From NCBI GenBank assembly GCA_046726235.1, contig JBKPAD010000010.1, positions 310,001-374,000 of the forward strand: a DNA stretch of 64,000 nucleotides, given 5' to 3'. Below are positions 44,004-52,486 of the stretch, piece by piece; the first letter of the stretch is position 1, and each line of letters opens with the position of its first letter. A program made the translations under genes and the position numbers. A model generated the notes under the pieces. That model ran no database searches, was not told the origin of the DNA, and was given only the letters and a program-made list of their open reading frames with translations. Origin of the DNA: Nitricoxidireducens sp046726235 (GTDB lineage Bacteria > Pseudomonadota > Gammaproteobacteria > Burkholderiales > Rhodocyclaceae).

Positions 44004-45814
44004 TCACCCTGGGCATCAACGCGGCGTTCCACGACAGCGCCGCGGCGCTGGTGATCGACGGCAGCACCGCGGCCGCGGCGGAAGAGGAGCGCTTCTCGCG
44101 CATCAAGCACGGCAAGCGGCCGGTGCCGTTCTCGGCCTGGGAGTTGCCGTTCAACGCCATCGACTACTGCCTCGCCGAGGCCGGCGTCGATGCCGCCGCC
44201 ATCGACCACGTCGCCTACAGCTTCGACCCGGCGCACTTCCTCGGCGTCCGCGCCACGGCGGCGGACAGCTTCTCGCTGCCCTACAAGCCCGGCAACGACA
44301 GCGCCGGCGCCGGCTGGGAAAACCCGTGGGATCCGCTGTTCGCCGCGCACGTGATGAACGCGCCGCGCCAGCTGGTCGATGGCGTGCCGCACCACCTGCG
44401 GCGGCGCTTCGGCTTCGACGGTGAAACGCCGCCGTGGCAATGGCATTTCGTGAACCACCACCTGTGCCACCAGGCCAGCGCCTTCCTCGCCGCGCCGTTC
44501 GAGCGTTGCGCAGTGATGACGCTCGACGGCCGCGGCGAGCACGCCTCGACGACCTACGGCGTCTTCGCCGACGGCGGCTACCGCACACTCGGCGAAGTCA
44601 CGGTGCCGGATTCGCTCGGGCTGCTCTACGAGCGCATCACCAGCCACTTGGGCTTCCTGCATTCGAGCGACGAATACAAGGTGATGGCGCTGGCCGCGCT
44701 CGGCTTCCCCGCCTACGGCGATGCGCTGCGCAGCCTGGTGCGCGTCAACGGCGAGGGCCGCTTCCATGTCGCGGACTTCGATCCGGCCGAGCTGTTCGGT
44801 CCGCCGCGCGGCGTCGGCGAGCCGCTGCAGCAGCGCCACCTCGACCTCGCCGCATCGCTGCAGGACGTGCTCGAGGAAACAGTGCTCGAGCTCGCGCGCT
44901 GGCTGCGCGACGCCGGCGGCGAGCCCCGGCTGGCGATGGCCGGCGGCGTCGCCCTCAACTGCGTGATGAACGCGCGCCTGCGCGACAGCGGCATCTTCGA
45001 CGACGTCTGGGTGCAGCCGGCCGCCGGCGACGCCGGCACGGCGCTCGGCGCTGCCTTGTGGGTCGACGCGCGGCTGCGCGACGGCGCGGATGCCGACGCG
45101 CCCGACCCGGTCGCGGCGCTGGGCAAGGCGACGCGCCCGGTGCAACTGGCCGCGCGCCGCTGGACCATGGACCACGCCTATCTTGGCCCCGGCTACGACG
45201 ACGCGGCGATCGAGGAGCTGCTGAAATGGGCCAAGCTCGATTACCGCCGCGTGGACGACATCGCCGCGGCGACGGCCGAAGCGCTGGCCCGCGACCGCAT
45301 CGTCGGCTGGTTCCAGGGCCGCATGGAGTTCGGCCCCCGTGCGTTGGGCGCGCGCTCGATCCTCGCCTCGCCGATCGACCCGTCGATGCAGGCGCGGCTG
45401 AACGAGCTCAAGGACCGGGAGGACTTCCGCCCCGTGGCGCCGGCCGTGCCGCAGGAAGAACTCGGCCGCTGGTTCGCTCCCGCGGCCGCCAACGGCGGCA
45501 CCTCGCCGTTCATGCTGTTCATCTACGACGTCCTGCCGGGGCAGGGCGAGCGCATTCCCTCGGCCTGCCACACCGACCGCACGGCGCGCGTGCAGACGGT
45601 GACGGCGGCGACCAACCCACGCTTCCACGCGCTGCTGCGCGCCTTCGGCGACATCACCGGCGTGCCGGTGCTGGTCAACACCTCGTTCAACGTGCGCGGC
45701 CAGCCGATCGTCTGCACCCCGCGCGACGCCATCGAAGCCTTTTTCAGCACGCCGCTCGACGTGCTGGCGATCGGTTCCTTTCTTGTCGAGAAATCTCCCG
45801 GAGGCCGTCCATGA
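44000..45814 (+). CDS. Carbamoyltransferase (NodU/CmcH family)
   Basis: 604 residues. N-terminal Kae1-like domain with LGINAAFHDSAAALVIDG, EEERFSRIKH, HHLCHQASAFLAAPFE and MAGGVALNCVMNARL; C-terminal YrdC-like domain with GRMEFGPRALGARSILASP and VPVLVNTSFNVRGQPIVCTP. It makes carbamoyl-adenylate from carbamoyl-phosphate and ATP, then carbamoylates a hydroxyl. Its place between GT9 genes points to a carbamoylated sugar, as known for P. aeruginosa LPS core heptose. Length is normal. Confidence 0.9.
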   Translation: MITLGINAAFHDSAAALVIDGSTAAAAEEERFSRIKHGKRPVPFSAWELPFNAIDYCLAEAGVDAAAIDHVAYSFDPAHFLGVRATAADSFSLPYKPGNDSAGAGWENPWDPLFAAHVMNAPRQLVDGVPHHLRRRFGFDGETPPWQWHFVNHHLCHQASAFLAAPFERCAVMTLDGRGEHASTTYGVFADGGYRTLGEVTVPDSLGLLYERITSHLGFLHSSDEYKVMALAALGFPAYGDALRSLVRVNGEGRFHVADFDPAELFGPPRGVGEPLQQRHLDLAASLQDVLEETVLELARWLRDAGGEPRLAMAGGVALNCVMNARLRDSGIFDDVWVQPAAGDAGTALGAALWVDARLRDGADADAPDPVAALGKATRPVQLAARRWTMDHAYLGPGYDDAAIEELLKWAKLDYRRVDDIAAATAEALARDRIVGWFQGRMEFGPRALGARSILASPIDPSMQARLNELKDREDFRPVAPAVPQEELGRWFAPAAANGGTSPFMLFIYDVLPGQGERIPSACHTDRTARVQTVTAATNPRFHALLRAFGDITGVPVLVNTSFNVRGQPIVCTPRDAIEAFFSTPLDVLAIGSFLVEKSPGGRP

Positions 45815-46791
45815 ACCCGAGCATCACCGTCGTCATTCCCACCTTCCGCCGTCCGGCGCTGCTGCAGCGCTGCCTCGACGCCGTGCTGGCGCAGGACTAT
45901 GCCGGCGACTACGAAGTCATCGTCGTCGACGACGCCGGCACCGACGAGACGCGCGCGCAGGTCGCCGAATCGGCGCGCCAGGCCCGGGTGCCGCTGCGCT
46001 ACCTGCGCCCGACGCTGGCGCACGGTCCCGCGGTGGCGCGCAACTGCGGTTGGCGCGCGGCGCGCGGCGAACTGATCGCGTTCACCGACGACGATGCCGT
46101 GCCGTCCGCCGACTGGCTCACGGCCGGCGCCGCCTTCATGGGCAGCGAGCCGGCCGCGAGCCGCTACGCCGCCGCCTGCGGGCGCGTGCGCGTCCCCGTC
46201 GAGGAGCCGCCGACCGACCATGAGCGCATGACGCGAGGCCTCGAAAACGCCGCCTTCGTCACCGCCAACGCCTTCGTCTGGCGCATGGCGCTGGTGCAGG
46301 TGCGCGGCTTCGACGAGCGCTTCACGCGCGCCTGGCACGAGGATTCCGACCTGCACTTCCGGCTGATGCGCGACGTCGGGCCGGTCGGGCGCTGCGAGCA
46401 CGCCGTCGTCCTGCATCCGGTGCGCGCCGAGCGCTGGGGCGTCTGCCTGCGCCAGCAGCGCAATGCCTACTTCGACGCCTTGCTTTACAAGAAGCATCCG
46501 CGGCTCTACCGCGAGCGCATCCACCCGGTGCCGCCGTGGAATTACTACGCCATCGTCGCCGCCGCCGCCGCCGCGCTGCTGTTCGCGCTCGGCGGCTCGA
46601 CCACCGCGGCCCAGGTCAGCGGCCTGCTCGCGCTGATCCTGGTCCTGCGCTTCGCCTTCGAGCGCCTGCGCCACACGCGGCACACGCCGGGCCACGTCGC
46701 CGAGATGGTGGTGACCTCGGCGCTGGTGCCTTTCCTGTCGGTGTATTGGCGGCTGCGCGGCGCGCTGGCGTTCCGCGTGCTGTTCCTGTGA
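45811..46791 (+). CDS. Glycosyltransferase family 2 with C-terminal membrane segments
   Basis: 326 residues. GT-A domain: TVVIPTFRRPALLQRCLDAVLAQDY, VIVVDDAGTDET, ARNCGWRAARGELIAFTDDDAVP (DXD-like TDDD) and WHEDSDLHFRLM. Two hydrophobic helices at about 250-285 anchor it in the inner membrane. It overlaps the carbamoyltransferase by ATGA. Donor sugar unknown. Confidence 0.87.
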   Translation: MNPSITVVIPTFRRPALLQRCLDAVLAQDYAGDYEVIVVDDAGTDETRAQVAESARQARVPLRYLRPTLAHGPAVARNCGWRAARGELIAFTDDDAVPSADWLTAGAAFMGSEPAASRYAAACGRVRVPVEEPPTDHERMTRGLENAAFVTANAFVWRMALVQVRGFDERFTRAWHEDSDLHFRLMRDVGPVGRCEHAVVLHPVRAERWGVCLRQQRNAYFDALLYKKHPRLYRERIHPVPPWNYYAIVAAAAAALLFALGGSTTAAQVSGLLALILVLRFAFERLRHTRHTPGHVAEMVVTSALVPFLSVYWRLRGALAFRVLFL

Positions 46792-46798
46792 GCCCGCG

Positions 46799-47875
46799 AT
46801 GAGCCCGGTCCTGCGCGCGCCGGTCGAGCGCATCGCCGTCTTCCGCGCATTGATGCTCGGCGACCTGCTGTGCGCAGTGCCGGCGCTGCGCGCCTTGCGG
46901 CGGGCGTTTCCGGCGGCGCGCATCGCCCTCGTCGGGCTGCCGTGGGCGCGCGAGCTGGCGACGCGGCTGGAGGCGGTCGACGACTTCATCGAGTTCCCGG
47001 GGTGGCCCGGGCTGCCCGAGACGCCGCCGCGGCTGCGCGAGATTCCGGAGTTCCTCGCCCGGATGATGGCGCAGCGCTTCGACCTGGCGATCCAGCTCCA
47101 CGGCAGCGGACCGGTGGTCAATCCGCTGGTCGCCTGCTTCGGCGCGCGCCAGAGCGCGGGTTTTCGCCTCGACGGCGCCTGGTATCCGGCCGACGAGGCC
47201 GAGCGCTGGGCGCCGTGGCCGGAGCAGGGCCACGAGATCGAACGCCTGCTGACGCTGGTGGACCACCTCGGCCTGCCGCGCGCCGGCAGCGAACTGGAAT
47301 TCCCGCTCGAGCGCCGCGACTTCGCCGCGCTGAACGACGTCTGGCCGGGCGCGCAGCGCGCGCGGCCGTATGTCTGCGTGCATGCCGGGGCGCAGCTCGC
47401 CTCGCGGCGCTGGCCGGCGGAGCGCTTCGCCGCCGTGGCCGACGCGCTGGCGCGCCAGGGCCGCAGCGTCGTCCTCACCGGCAGCGCGCAGGAGGCGCCG
47501 CTGGCCGCCGAGGTCAAGGCGCACATGCGCCAGCCGGCCGAGAACCTCGCCGGCCGCACCACGCTGTGGACGCTCGGCGCCCTGGTCGCCGGCGCCGAGC
47601 TGGTGGTCTGCAACGACACCGGCATCTCGCACGTCGCCGCCGCGCTCGGCCGCCCGAGCGTGGTGGTCAGTTGCGGTGCGGAGGTGTCGCGCTGGGCGCC
47701 GCTCGACGCCGAGCGGCATGCGGTGCTGTGGCAGCCGATGTCGTGCCGGCCGTGCGCGCATGTCGCGTGCCCCTACGACCACGGCTGCGCGACGGCCATC
47801 GACGTGCCTTCGGTGCTGGCGGCGGCGCGACGCGTTGCCACGGCCATGCCGGCGGGGGCGCTGGCGCATGGCTGA
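46799..47875 (+). CDS. Glycosyltransferase family 9 (heptosyltransferase-like), second copy
   Basis: 358 residues: RIAVFRALMLGDLLCAVPALRALRRAFP, YVCVHAGAQLASRRWP, and VVCNDTGISHVAAALGRPSVVV followed by a CRPCAHVACPYDHGCA cluster. It differs clearly from the first GT9 copy of this cluster, so the two probably add distinct residues. Seven bases separate it from the GT2 gene; it overlaps the next gene by eight bases. Confidence 0.87.
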   Translation: MSPVLRAPVERIAVFRALMLGDLLCAVPALRALRRAFPAARIALVGLPWARELATRLEAVDDFIEFPGWPGLPETPPRLREIPEFLARMMAQRFDLAIQLHGSGPVVNPLVACFGARQSAGFRLDGAWYPADEAERWAPWPEQGHEIERLLTLVDHLGLPRAGSELEFPLERRDFAALNDVWPGAQRARPYVCVHAGAQLASRRWPAERFAAVADALARQGRSVVLTGSAQEAPLAAEVKAHMRQPAENLAGRTTLWTLGALVAGAELVVCNDTGISHVAAALGRPSVVVSCGAEVSRWAPLDAERHAVLWQPMSCRPCAHVACPYDHGCATAIDVPSVLAAARRVATAMPAGALAHG

Positions 47876-48815
47876 TCCGCTGCGCATCCTGACCTGGCAC
47901 GTCCATGGCAACTACCTGTACTACCTGACGCAGGTCCCGCACGAGTTCTTCCTCGTCGTCGACGACGCGCGTTCCACCCATCGCAGCGGGCGCAGCGGCA
48001 CGCTGCTCTGGGGGCTCAACGTGCACGAGGTGCACATCGATCGCATCGCCGAGATGGACTTCGACCTGATCCTCTACCAGTCGCGCGAGGCGTGGGAGAT
48101 CGAGCGCCACACGCTGCTCTCGGCCGAGCAGCGCCGCCTGCCGGCGATCTACCTCGAGCACGATCCGCCGCTCGAGCATCCGACCGACGAGGCGCACTGG
48201 GCCGCCGAGCCCGGCGTGCTGCTGGTGCATGTCACCGGCTTCAATGCCCTGATGTGGAACAACGGCGCGGCACAGGTGCGGGTCATCGAGCACGGCGTGC
48301 TGCCGTTGTCGGACGCGCGCTACACCGGCGAGCGCGAGTGCGGCATCGTCGTCGTCAACAACATCGACCGCCGCGGCCGCCGCGTCGGGCAGGACATCTA
48401 CCAGGCGCTGTCGCTGCAGGTGCCGCTGACGCTGGTCGGCATGGGCAGCGAGCGCATCGGCGGCGAGGGCGAGATCCCGAACGCCGAGCTGCCGGAATTC
48501 ATGGCCGCCTACCGTTTCTTCCTCAATCCCATCCGCTATACCAGCCTCGGGCTGGCGGTAGTCGAGGCGATGATGGCGGGGCTGCCGGTGGTCGGCCTCG
48601 CCACCACCGAGATGGCGACGGTGATCCGCAACGGCCAGAACGGCTGGATCGACACGCGCCCCGAGCGCCTCGTGCCGATCATGAAGCGCCTGATCGCCGA
48701 TCCCGACGAGGCGCGCGCCTGGGGCGAGGCCGCCCGCCGCATGGCGCTGGAGCGCTTCGGCATCGAGCGCTTCGTCGCGGAGTGGATGGAGGCGTTCGCG
48801 CAGGTCACCGCGTAG
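47868..48815 (+). CDS. Glycosyltransferase, GT-B fold (family not certain)
   Basis: 315 residues starting RILTWHVHGNYLYYLTQVPHEF, with a C-terminal GT4-like motif NPIRYTSLGLAVVEAMMAGLPVVGLATTEMATVI. N-terminal parts align with single-domain glycosyltransferases often seen in similar clusters (I recall COG0438-type members). A shared start codon overlap with the preceding GT9 suggests co-translation. Confidence 0.8.
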   Translation: MADPLRILTWHVHGNYLYYLTQVPHEFFLVVDDARSTHRSGRSGTLLWGLNVHEVHIDRIAEMDFDLILYQSREAWEIERHTLLSAEQRRLPAIYLEHDPPLEHPTDEAHWAAEPGVLLVHVTGFNALMWNNGAAQVRVIEHGVLPLSDARYTGERECGIVVVNNIDRRGRRVGQDIYQALSLQVPLTLVGMGSERIGGEGEIPNAELPEFMAAYRFFLNPIRYTSLGLAVVEAMMAGLPVVGLATTEMATVIRNGQNGWIDTRPERLVPIMKRLIADPDEARAWGEAARRMALERFGIERFVAEWMEAFAQVTA

Positions 48816-49126
48816 TGCATCTGGTCCAGATCCTGTTGCCGGTGTTCGACAACGACGGCCGCCGCTTCGAGCGCGCCCGCTTCGATGCCGTTCGCGCCCG
48901 CCTGATCGAGCGCTTCGGCGGACTCACGGCCTTCGTGCAGTCGCCGGCACAGGGCTTGTGGCGGGACGCCCAGACCGGCACGACGGCGCACGACGACATG
49001 ATCCTGGTCGAGGTGATGGTCGACGCCTTCGAGCGCGACTGGTGGGCCGCCTACCGCAGCGAGCTGGAGGAAATCTTCCGGCAGGACGAAGTCGTGGTGC
49101 GCGCGATCGGCTGCGAACGCGTCTGA
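48815..49126 (+). CDS. Small protein of unknown function, last gene of the glycan cluster
   Basis: 103 residues, start GTG sharing one base with the preceding TAG stop (TAGTG). Sequence blocks HLVQILLPVFDN, RFGGLTAFVQSPAQGLW and ILVEVMVDAFERDWWAAYRSELEEIFRQDEVVVRA recur in other proteobacterial small proteins I recall. No signal peptide. Role unknown; the tight coupling suggests a link to the cluster, but homologues also occur elsewhere, so it may be incidental. Confidence 0.72.
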   Translation: MHLVQILLPVFDNDGRRFERARFDAVRARLIERFGGLTAFVQSPAQGLWRDAQTGTTAHDDMILVEVMVDAFERDWWAAYRSELEEIFRQDEVVVRAIGCERV

Positions 49127-49138
49127 GCGGAGCGTGCG

Positions 49139-50236
49139 TCAGCGCAGCAACTCCGGCCGCAGGATCATCGCCGCGCCGAGCGCCAGCATGACGACGCCGC
49201 TGACCAGCTTGAGCCAGCGGCCGGCGCGCTCGGAGAGCTTGCGGCTGCTGAGCGCGAACACCGCGCTGCCGACCATCAGCGTGTCGTCGGCGATGTAGCC
49301 GGCGATGTAGAGGCCGAGGTAGGCGTAGTGCGCGAGCGGCGAGAGATCCTGCTGCGCCAGCACCGCCGTGTAGATGGCCGGGAAGCCCGCGGTGCACAGC
49401 AGCTCGAAGAAATTCACCGCCACCGCCAGCGCCGCGACGCCGGCCATCGAAGGCAGCAGCGCCTCGGCGCGCATCACGCGGCGCATGCGCTCGTAGATGC
49501 CGGGCTTGGCCGAGTCCGGAATCGAGGCCGAAACGCCGAGCCCCGGCCGCACGAAGTCCTTCACGTTCAGCACGCCGACGACCAGCGCCAGCGCGCCGAG
49601 CGTGCGCGCCAGCGCCGTCGACACGCCGAGCAGCAGGAACACGTTCAGCCACGCCGCCATGAAGGCGTAATACACGGCGCCGCTGGCGACCACGAAGGTG
49701 CCGGCGATCAGCGCCATGCGGCGGCGGTCGTGCAGGTGCACCAGCAGCGAGAGCAGGAACAGCAGCACCCACATCGCGCAGGGATTGAAGCCGTCGAGCA
49801 GGCCGAGCGTGAGCGTGAACAGCGGCAGGCCGAGGCGCTCGACGCTGATCGTGCCGAGCAGCCCGGATTCGACGCTCGTCGCCGGCGCCGCCCCGCGATC
49901 GACCAGCGCGGCGAGCTCCGCGCCGGTGCGCTCGGGGCTCTCGAAGCCGACGATCACGCCGCCCTCGAAGACGAAGGTCGGCACGCCCGGCGGCCAGACG
50001 CCGGCTTCCTGCGAAATCCGCTTCAGCTCTTCGAGCACGGCCGGGTCTTCGACCGGCCGCAGCACCACGCGCAGATCCGGCCGCTCGCGCGCGAATCTCG
50101 GCAGGAACTCCTTGGCGTCGGCGCAGTGCGGGCAGCCCTCGCGCACGAAGACCTCGAGCACGCGCTCCGCGGCGAACGCCGGCGCGGACAGCGCCAGCAC
50201 CAGGCAGAGCAGGGCGCGCGACAGGAGCGCTCTCAC
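49139..50236 (-). CDS. Thioredoxin-like domain fused to CcdA/DsbD-like membrane domain
   Basis: 365 residues: signal peptide (1-22), a thioredoxin/glutaredoxin-like periplasmic domain with CPHC (residues 35-38) and cis-Pro in PGVPTFVF, then a linker and six-helix membrane domain (130-360) with the paired cysteines GLLDGFNPCAMWVLL and LLCTAGFPAIYTAVL typical of CcdA/DsbD electron carriers. It probably moves reducing equivalents across the inner membrane to a periplasmic partner. In classic DsbD the order is reversed (gamma domain after the membrane domain). Confidence 0.83.
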   Translation of the reverse strand: MRALLSRALLCLVLALSAPAFAAERVLEVFVREGCPHCADAKEFLPRFARERPDLRVVLRPVEDPAVLEELKRISQEAGVWPPGVPTFVFEGGVIVGFESPERTGAELAALVDRGAAPATSVESGLLGTISVERLGLPLFTLTLGLLDGFNPCAMWVLLFLLSLLVHLHDRRRMALIAGTFVVASGAVYYAFMAAWLNVFLLLGVSTALARTLGALALVVGVLNVKDFVRPGLGVSASIPDSAKPGIYERMRRVMRAEALLPSMAGVAALAVAVNFFELLCTAGFPAIYTAVLAQQDLSPLAHYAYLGLYIAGYIADDTLMVGSAVFALSSRKLSERAGRWLKLVSGVVMLALGAAMILRPELLR

Positions 50237-50246
50237 GGCCGGAGGG

Positions 50247-50825
50247 TCAGGCTGCTCCGAGGCGGACCACGGCTTCGAGTTGCCGCCGATGGATCATCGT
50301 GTGCAGGGCGGCCAGCGTGTGCCAGCCGTGGGCGTCGAGCGGGCCGAACCACGGGTGCGCGTGGCGGCGCGTCGTGTGCAGGTCGCGGATCGCGCTCACG
50401 CGTTCGAGGTAGCCGTCGAGCGCCTGCTCCAGTCGCGGCCACTGTTCCGTGCCGGCGCCCGGCGCCGGCTTCACCTCGGCGATGCGCACCTCGCGCTCGA
50501 AGTTGCGGTCGTCGCACAGCGCGTCGATGACGCCGGCAATGCCATTGTCCACGATCACCAGGTGCTCGACCACCATGCCCGGCGACCAGTTGCGGCTGCT
50601 GTCCTCGAGGCCGAACAGGCGCGGCACCAGCACCGGCCGCGTCGCCTGCTGCGGCGTCAGCCCGCGCGCGATCTCGAGCACGCGCGCGGTCTCGGCGCGC
50701 AGCCATGCCTCGGTGCGATGCCGGCTGAACGCCGCCCGCAGCAGGCCGAACCCGAGGCTCGCCACCAGGCGCTCGATGCGGGGCAGTCCGGCGCCGGGCG
50801 GCGCGAGCTTGGCCGCGTCCGCCAT
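50247..50825 (-). CDS. DinB-like four-helix-bundle protein
   Basis: 192 residues with helices typical of the DinB/DUF1569 fold and the metal-ligand-type His pattern: WSPGMVVEHLVIVDN, HTTRRHAHPWFGPLDAHGWHTLAALHTMIHRRQLEAV. DinB-like proteins are metal-dependent enzymes, often thiol S-transferases; specificity unknown. It overlaps the preceding thioesterase gene (TGATG) and is followed by the thioredoxin-CcdA gene after ten bases. Confidence 0.78.
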   Translation of the reverse strand: MADAAKLAPPGAGLPRIERLVASLGFGLLRAAFSRHRTEAWLRAETARVLEIARGLTPQQATRPVLVPRLFGLEDSSRNWSPGMVVEHLVIVDNGIAGVIDALCDDRNFEREVRIAEVKPAPGAGTEQWPRLEQALDGYLERVSAIRDLHTTRRHAHPWFGPLDAHGWHTLAALHTMIHRRQLEAVVRLGAA

Positions 50826-51247
50826 CAGGCCTTGCCCCGCTTGGCGCCGAGGCGGGCGTCGAACTTCTCGCGGTCGATGACGTAGCGCTCGTGCCGGCCG
50901 CGCGAGATCACGTCCACGCCGTCGTGCGCCTCGACCGCGAAGACCAGCTTCTTGCCCTCGGCGGCGACGAGTTCGACCGTGGCCGTCACCTCCAGCCCCG
51001 GCGGGGTCGCCGCCTCGTGGCTGACGTCGATGTGCGTGCCGACCGTCTGCTCGCGCGGCCAGTCGAGATGCGGGTTGATCGCCTTGATGCAGGCCCATTC
51101 GAGGAAGCCGACGAGGAAGCCGGTGGCGAACACCTCGGGCATGGCGACGAACTCGTCCGACTCCGGATACAGCGCCGGCACGGTCTTCGACGCCGGCACG
51201 ACGAAGCGGTGCTGGTAGCGGATGCCGGGCTGCAGGGTTTCCTTCAT
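50825..51247 (-). CDS. Hotdog-fold thioesterase (FlK-like)
   Basis: 140 residues: RYQHRFVVPASKTVPALYPESDEF, VFATGFLVGFLEWACIKAI and TVGTHIDVSHEAATPPGLEVTATVELVAAEGKKLVF, which resemble the fluoroacetyl-CoA thioesterase family. It probably hydrolyses a small acyl-CoA; the natural substrate is unknown. Overlaps both neighbours (ATGA upstream, TGATG downstream), so it forms a coupled set with the SnoaL-like and DinB-like genes. Confidence 0.83.
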   Translation of the reverse strand: MKETLQPGIRYQHRFVVPASKTVPALYPESDEFVAMPEVFATGFLVGFLEWACIKAINPHLDWPREQTVGTHIDVSHEAATPPGLEVTATVELVAAEGKKLVFAVEAHDGVDVISRGRHERYVIDREKFDARLGAKRGKA

Positions 51248-51684
51248 GCCTCGATGGTCGCAGCCGGCGAGGCCGGGGCGCAGTCGGCCGGGTAGGGCGA
51301 GAACTGGTCGCCGACGGCCCACCAGCGGCCGTTCTCGCGCACGAAGAAGAACAGGTCGCGCCCGCCGCTCTCGATGTTCGGCCCGCCCGTGTCGAAGGAC
51401 ATGCGGAAGTAGTACGAGACCACCGCCGCATCGCCATACACGCGGATCACCGGATCGACTTCCTCCCAGCGATGGATGCGCGCCGAATCGCAGAAGCGCT
51501 TCCAGCCCTCGATGCACGCCGGCCCGCCGTCGAGCCGGCTGCGGACGTTCGGCGCCACCGCCACCATGTCGCGATGGAAGAAGTTCTTCAGGTCGTCCGG
51601 ATTGCCCCGCGTCCAGGCATCGTTCATCGCCCGGACCGTGGCCCAGACCTCCTGCTGCGTCGGATCGTCGAAATGGATGTTCAC
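51244..51684 (-). CDS. SnoaL/ketosteroid isomerase-like protein
   Basis: 146 residues with the NTF2-like pattern: WATVRAMNDAWTRGNPDDLKNFFHRDMVAVAPN, GWKRFCDSARIHRW, RVYGDAAVVSYYF and GRWWAVGDQFSPYP. First gene of a coupled set of four. GGGAGAGC lies before the ATG. Substrate unknown. Confidence 0.78.
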   Translation of the reverse strand: MNIHFDDPTQQEVWATVRAMNDAWTRGNPDDLKNFFHRDMVAVAPNVRSRLDGGPACIEGWKRFCDSARIHRWEEVDPVIRVYGDAAVVSYYFRMSFDTGGPNIESGGRDLFFFVRENGRWWAVGDQFSPYPADCAPASPAATIEA

Positions 51685-51770
51685 GCTGCTCTCCCTCGTT
51701 GCTCGGCTTCCCGGGATTCTGCCTCATGTTTCCGTCATCCGGTGCGCGATCATGCAGCCGCGCCAAACGC

Positions 51771-51826
51771 TTGCCACTCAAGCTGCACCGCCCTACAATG
51801 TGTAGAAACAGCGGACAGGATACACA
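51771..51826 (+). promoter_or_regulatory. vapBC promoter and operator
   Basis: TTGCCA (51771-51776) and TACAAT (51794-51799) lie exactly 17 bases apart. Immediately after, TGTGTA (51799-51804) and TACACA (51821-51826) form an inverted repeat with a 16-base spacer. The inverted half-sites are 22 bases apart centre to centre, as expected for two half-sites on one face of DNA bound by a VapB dimer or VapBC octamer. Confidence 0.6.
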
Positions 51827-51828
51827 CC

Positions 51829-52023
51829 ATGCGAACGAACATCGTGATCGACGACGAACTCATGAACAGCACGCTCCGCGCAACCGGATTGAAGACCAAA
51901 CGGGAAGCGGTGGAGTTGGGGCTGCGCACCTTGTTGCGGTTGCGGCAGCAAGAGGAGATCAAGCGCTTTCGCGGCAAGCTCAACTGGCAGGGCGACCTCG
52001 ACGCAATGAGGTCCGACAAGTGA
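51829..52023 (+). CDS. vapB: Type II antitoxin, VapB family
   Basis: 64 residues: N-terminal ribbon-helix-helix DNA-binding part (MRTNIVIDDELMNSTLRATGLKTKREAVELGLRTLLRLR) and a C-terminal toxin-wrapping section. It is followed by the PIN toxin with a GTGA overlap, the typical vapBC order. It should autoregulate through the inverted repeat just upstream. Confidence 0.88.
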   Translation: MRTNIVIDDELMNSTLRATGLKTKREAVELGLRTLLRLRQQEEIKRFRGKLNWQGDLDAMRSDK

Positions 52024-52421
52024 TCCTGGTCGATTCCAGCGTCTGGATCGACTACTTCCGGGGAACCGACACGCCCCAAGCCGAAAAGCTCGACTCGCTG
52101 CTTGGCATCGAGCCGATCGCAACCGGCGACCTGATCCTGACCGAGGTGCTTCAAGGCTTCGTCAGCGATCGCGACTTCAATCAGGCCCGCAAGCTCATGA
52201 CTTCGTTGGTGGTCGTCGACCTGGCGGGCCAGGCCATAGCCATCAAAGCCGCCAAGAATTTCCGCGTGCTTCGATCGCTCGGAATAACGGTGCGCAAGAC
52301 GATCGATACCGTCATTGCCACGCGCTGCATCGAGAGCGGCCTGCCTCTTCTGTATAGCGACAGGGACTTCGACCCGTTCGTCGAGCGCCTCGGCCTGCGT
52401 TCGGCGTTGCCTGGAGCCTGA
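52020..52421 (+). CDS. vapC: Type II toxin, VapC PIN-domain ribonuclease
   Basis: 133-residue PIN domain. Acidic residues are in place: Asp5 in LVDSSVWIDYF, Glu42 in LTEVLQG, Asp98 in KTIDTVIATRC and Asp116 in LLYSDRDFDPF. The start GTG overlaps the vapB stop. VapC toxins cut tRNA or rRNA; the target is not predictable here. Codons 44-53 contain a 29-base sequence that occurs again at 54428-54456. Confidence 0.9.
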   Translation: MILVDSSVWIDYFRGTDTPQAEKLDSLLGIEPIATGDLILTEVLQGFVSDRDFNQARKLMTSLVVVDLAGQAIAIKAAKNFRVLRSLGITVRKTIDTVIATRCIESGLPLLYSDRDFDPFVERLGLRSALPGA

Positions 52422-52486
52422 CGAACGCCGCAAAGGCGGGCGGCCTATCCGCGTTCCTCGGGGGCAGCGTCGTCATGCAGCCACGG

